From contig JAPPFO010000197.1 of the NCBI GenBank assembly GCA_028875175.1, forward strand, positions 1 through 6,260: DNA of 6,260 nt, read 5' to 3'. The notes beneath the pieces are model-generated. The model did not search any database. It was not told the DNA's origin and saw only the letters and a list, made by a program, of their open reading frames with translations. Both the position numbers and the translations under genes were made by a program. This document shows, one piece after another, positions 5,105-6,260 of this stretch (within the stretch, counting starts at the first letter, position 1; each line of letters begins with the position of its first letter). Source of the DNA: Chloroflexota bacterium (GTDB lineage Bacteria > Chloroflexota > UBA11872).

Positions 5105-6232
5105 TCACAGATCCTCGAAGACATTGGCGTATAGCCAACTGACCGCTACACCCAATACCAAGCCCACCAGAATGCCGACCACTCCAGCGTTTGAGTCAGC
5201 GGCCTTGTCCCCGAGGTGATATGCAGGATGGCTGATCCAGGAAAGCCAGCGTGCGAGCTGCCATGCACCGGCGGTGATCACGCCTGTCAGAAGGATGTAA
5301 CGTCCTGGCCGGAGTGCTTTCAGCACGCGACGTAGATCGTCAGTCGCGAGTGGCTCGTCAGAGCGATGCCAAGCCGACTCACTTCGGCTAGCGACTGCGG
5401 AGCCGCCTTGCCGCTCGGCGGCAGAGAATTCTTGTGCCCATCGGATGCGGTCGTAGGAACTGCGGTCATATGTGTGGCGCCCCAGGAAGTGCTGCTCCAC
5501 GAGAACCTGCCGCGCCGCCTCACGTTCGATGATCGGTCGTACGTAGGCCGCAGCGTCTACCGGGCTCACGCGCGGAAGGCTCCAGGTGAACAGCCTGGAA
5601 AACCCACCGGAAAAGGCGGCTGTCCCCAAGGGCACCGCAAGAAAGGCAAGCGCCTGGGAAACGTAGACGCCTAACCGGAGCGGTGCCAAGGCCCAAACGA
5701 ACAGCAAGAACACCGCGCCCACGCCCAGCCATAGAAGAGCGTCGGCCAGCCAATCGCGGCGGCGTGGACGCAGACGTGTGAACGTCTGGAGCACGCCCGC
5801 CGATCGCCAGCGGCTGCGCCTTGCATGCGCCATGCCGGCGCCGGCTAATCCCAGCGCCAGCGTGGCAGCCGCGAAGGACGGAGGAACGCCTACCGACGCA
5901 CCTAGCCGGGCCGCAGCTTGTGCGGCGGTCGGCCCGGTACCGGCAGGAAGCGCGAAGTCAGGGGAAAGCGGAGTCGCGGCGATTATGACGCGCTGGATCC
6001 AGTCGATCGCCACAGCCAGCACAAGCAGTACGCCGACGGCCATGGACGCGCCGGTCAGGAAGCCGGCCACTAGGGCGTGGCGCGGGGCGGCGTGGGCGGC
6101 GCGGACGCGGTGGAGGTGGGTCGTGACCTCGGTTACGGCGTCGCCATGCGGGTAGCCGGCGTAGACCAAGGCCTGCTGGGCGGCGCGGATGTTCTCGCGG
6201 GAGTCGCGTTGGGGATCTCTAAGCCACTGCAT
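5105..6232 (-). CDS. 375-aa six-helix membrane protein, tandem paralogue A
   Basis: The first gene of the minus-strand block, from ATG (complement of 6230-6232) to TGA (complement of 5105-5107). Over residues 1-67 it differs from the 371-aa protein at 11 positions. Homology continues along the full length: LGLAGAGM near 127-134, the basic loop WRSAGVLQTF...RPRRR at 142-159, LPRVSPVDAA at 219-228, RPIIEREAARQ at 232-242 and YDRSSYDRIRWAQE at 255-268. Predicted helices: about 54-78, 116-134, 160-183, 188-213, 308-330 and 347-368, with both ends inside. The outer loop after helix 1 and the stretch at 270-305 are the most diverged parts. The tail WLYANVFEDL is a variant of the closing motif of the two neighbouring membrane proteins. 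A GAGGG lies 15 nt upstream of the start, further than ideal. I recognise no named family; it is an integral inner-membrane protein with a conserved cytoplasmic domain. Confidence 0.88.
   Translation of the reverse strand: MQWLRDPQRDSRENIRAAQQALVYAGYPHGDAVTEVTTHLHRVRAAHAAPRHALVAGFLTGASMAVGVLLVLAVAIDWIQRVIIAATPLSPDFALPAGTGPTAAQAAARLGASVGVPPSFAAATLALGLAGAGMAHARRSRWRSAGVLQTFTRLRPRRRDWLADALLWLGVGAVFLLFVWALAPLRLGVYVSQALAFLAVPLGTAAFSGGFSRLFTWSLPRVSPVDAAAYVRPIIEREAARQVLVEQHFLGRHTYDRSSYDRIRWAQEFSAAERQGGSAVASRSESAWHRSDEPLATDDLRRVLKALRPGRYILLTGVITAGAWQLARWLSWISHPAYHLGDKAADSNAGVVGILVGLVLGVAVSWLYANVFEDL
6042..6232 (-). repeat. Long direct repeat, copy 2 (5' end of the 375-aa gene)
   Basis: The ungapped partner of 4801-4991, in the same orientation and at the same place in its gene. 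Similarity extends slightly further into the coding sequence (GCCGACGGCCAT shared at the inner edge) and drops sharply outside the start codon, so it does not include a shared promoter. Confidence 0.75.
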
Positions 6233-6260
6233 GCGCCAGTACCGTCGGCCCTCGCGTCAG

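Noticed and set aside
1..6260. CRISPR array, tRNA, rRNA, insertion sequence or replication origin
   Set aside because: No regularly spaced short repeats, no tRNA-like T-loop with acceptor pairing, no transposase motif with terminal repeats and no cluster of DnaA-type boxes was seen.

Overview
The window is GC-rich bacterial DNA and most of it is coding. Gene content (a Tat-type lipoprotein sugar-binding protein, a DUF6941-like protein, and long GC-rich membrane proteins with no familiar name) fits a high-GC environmental bacterium. I lean towards Chloroflexota, but this is an impression from gene style; no marker gene is present to prove it.

Layout. Positions 1-451 hold no convincing gene, only two perfect small hairpins. 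A single plus-strand gene (452-784) encodes a small soluble hypothetical protein. A hairpin-rich convergent gap follows (785-989). From 990 to the right edge every gene is on the minus strand. In transcription order these are: a 375-aa six-helix membrane protein (6232-5105), its 371-aa paralogue (4991-3876), a 149-aa two-helix protein resembling only their C-terminal part (3859-3410), a DUF6941-like protein (3322-2924), an orphan ABC-type extracellular solute-binding lipoprotein with a GTG start (2802-1345), and a 59-aa single-helix membrane protein (1169-990) with a strong ribosome binding site.

How the genes may work together. The three membrane proteins form a tandem family born by duplication. 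The two long copies share N-terminal DNA at about 86 percent identity, two positively charged cytoplasmic segments and a conserved soluble loop with paired YDR motifs. All three end in the same kind of two-helix module closing on a W-x-Y-A-x-x-F signature. Their function is unknown. The 16-nt gap between the second and third genes supports co-transcription of those two. The larger gaps of 113, 87 and 121 nt further along the block each carry a GC-rich stem-loop, so the strand-aligned genes may be several units or one attenuated operon. No permease or ATPase accompanies the solute-binding protein here.

The best candidate for something undescribed is the tandem membrane-protein family. No RNA gene, CRISPR array, insertion sequence or origin was seen.
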